The translations under genes and the position numbers were made by a program. DNA of 13,878 nt from Acidobacteriota bacterium (GTDB taxonomy: Bacteria > Acidobacteriota > Terriglobia > Terriglobales > Acidobacteriaceae): contig JAJXZK010000257.1 of the NCBI GenBank assembly GCA_021780095.1, positions 1 through 13,878 on the forward strand, given 5' to 3'. The notes under the pieces are model-generated. The model had not been told where the DNA came from. It did not search any database and saw only the letters and a list, made by a program, of their open reading frames with translations. How positions within the stretch are numbered: position 1 is the first letter of the stretch; every line of letters starts with the position of its first letter. Positions 12,857 to 13,878 of this stretch are shown here, one piece after another.

Positions 12857-13878
12857 ATGAGAGAGACAAGACAGCATCGAGATCGATCCATAAGGGCCGG
12901 GCTGCAACATGTGCCAGAAATTTCGTTATGGCGATTAGCTGGCCTCACTCTGTGCATCGCGCTGATTGTGCTCCCGAGCCGTGCGCAAGTAACCACAACG
13001 ACCGTGCAGGACACGGTGTACCACGCCGACGGCAGCACTGCGACCGGAACGATCTTAGTTAAATGGCCGGCATTCGTGACAGCGGGCGGAAAAACCGTAG
13101 CGGCGGGAAACATAACTACGAATATCGGGTCAGGTGGGCAAGTCTCACTCAATCTTGCCCCAAATGTGGGAGCGACTCCGACGGGTTCGTACTACACGGC
13201 CGTATATCATCTTGATGACGGCACCGTAAGCGAGGAGTATTGGTCGGTGCCGAATGTCCCATCGACGACAGTAGCTGCGATACGGAGCTTGGTGATGCCT
13301 GCCAGTGTAGCAATGCAGACCGTTTCGGAAGCTCAGATCAATTCCTTGCTTGGAAGCTTTTTATCCCTGAACGGCGGAACGCTGAAAGGCGCGTTGCAGT
13401 TACAGGCCGACCCAGTAACAGCGATGCAAGCGGCAACGAAAAATTACGTGGATAGTGCAATTGCTCCTATTGCCGCAGAAGCCTCAAATGGTATCTCGTC
13501 GGCACCGAAAGCGACTCAAGCTATTCAGCAGCCGACTGGATCGAATTTAGCCGTCAACATATTCCAGGGAAGTTACTACGCAAGCCAATTTCAGACGGGA
13601 AGCCTGAACAATGGCATATCTAACTTGATGAACGGCGCGAACTGCGCGACAAGCTCCCCAAATGGGTTGAGCGGCTGCACAGTTAACGTAGATCCGACCT
13701 ACAAGAACAGCGAAAACCCGAAAGGCTATGGAGCGTATATCTTTGGGAATAACACCCAGAATATGCCTTGGCCTTTCGATACTCACGTACATGATTTGCG
13801 AAATGGTGTTACTGCTGATTATTACGAAAACCCATTTTCAGTGGTTCCGCAGCAAACCGCCGGACAGTCGATCGGCAC
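12857..13878 (+). CDS. Exported tail-fibre-like protein, cut by the right window edge
   Basis: I translated 340 codons from ATG 12857 to the edge without a stop. GAGGGG lies six bases before the ATG. A long basic N-region leads to a hydrophobic core LAGLTLCIALIVLP (27-40) and a likely signal-peptidase site after SRA (41-43). A beta-sandwich-like domain (about 45-133) contains TVYHADGSTATGT and GSYYTAVYHLDDGTVSEEYW. Residues 169-201 include LSLNGGTLKGALQL and MQAATKNYVDSAI, matching the 'GGT(M/L)xGAL...QAATKxYVD' pattern of phage tail fibres. The following Asn/Ser-rich region has two cysteines (C263, C274) and may begin a right-handed beta-helix. The protein should be displayed at or released from the surface. 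I recall similar multi-domain proteins in Acidobacteriota. Whether it is an adhesin, a fibre or an enzyme cannot be decided without the rest. Confidence 0.75.
   Translation, partial: MRETRQHRDRSIRAGLQHVPEISLWRLAGLTLCIALIVLPSRAQVTTTTVQDTVYHADGSTATGTILVKWPAFVTAGGKTVAAGNITTNIGSGGQVSLNLAPNVGATPTGSYYTAVYHLDDGTVSEEYWSVPNVPSTTVAAIRSLVMPASVAMQTVSEAQINSLLGSFLSLNGGTLKGALQLQADPVTAMQAATKNYVDSAIAPIAAEASNGISSAPKATQAIQQPTGSNLAVNIFQGSYYASQFQTGSLNNGISNLMNGANCATSSPNGLSGCTVNVDPTYKNSENPKGYGAYIFGNNTQNMPWPFDTHVHDLRNGVTADYYENPFSVVPQQTAGQSIG

Noticed and set aside
1..13878. CRISPR array, tRNA or rRNA gene, insertion sequence
   Set aside because: I looked for regular repeats, cloverleaf-like segments, transposase motifs and terminal inverted repeats, and saw none that hold up by eye.

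Overview
The window most likely comes from a member of the Acidobacteriota (Terriglobia, Koribacter/Sulfotelmatobacter-like). This is inferred from the moderately high GC content, from a secreted protein and a tail-fibre-like secreted protein of types I associate with that phylum, and from the mix of housekeeping genes. No search was possible, so all family names rest on motifs visible in the translations.

Positions 1-10116 look like ordinary chromosome. On the minus strand lie an alpha-glucan (glycogen) phosphorylase cut by the window edge and a group II PLP-dependent decarboxylase. Next comes a cold-shock protein on the plus strand, with its own promoter, a leader of about 110 nt and a clear terminator. 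A RidA enamine/imine deaminase (minus) is divergent from a secreted protein of unknown function (plus). A full-length bifunctional Rel (p)ppGpp synthetase/hydrolase (minus) is divergent from an RlmI-like rRNA methyltransferase (plus). The methyltransferase meets, tail to tail with interlocked stop codons, a Gfo/Idh/MocA oxidoreductase that follows a conserved-looking 69-residue gene.

Positions 10200-13878 have a different character and are the most interesting part. A CI-like regulator (XRE helix-turn-helix plus a peptidase S24-like domain that lacks the catalytic serine) points left. It is separated by an AT-rich region, with repeated AGATAT half-sites, from a strong-looking promoter pointing right (TTGACA-17-TATTAC). 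Rightward come a roughly 400-nt leader with no convincing gene, a small zinc-ribbon/AT-hook-like protein, and, overlapping it by ATGA, a sigma-70-region-4-like protein. Then comes a 260-nt leader with two large stem-loops and a possible 19-codon leader peptide. After it lie a 112-residue basic protein of unknown function and the start of a large Sec-exported protein carrying a phage-tail-fibre-type motif.

My reading is that this right-hand module is a switchable surface-protein locus. Phage-type parts (CI-like repressor, sigma-like activator, tail-fibre motif) would have been adopted to control an exported fibre or adhesin. The gene order and motifs are visible in the sequence; the regulatory circuit is inference.
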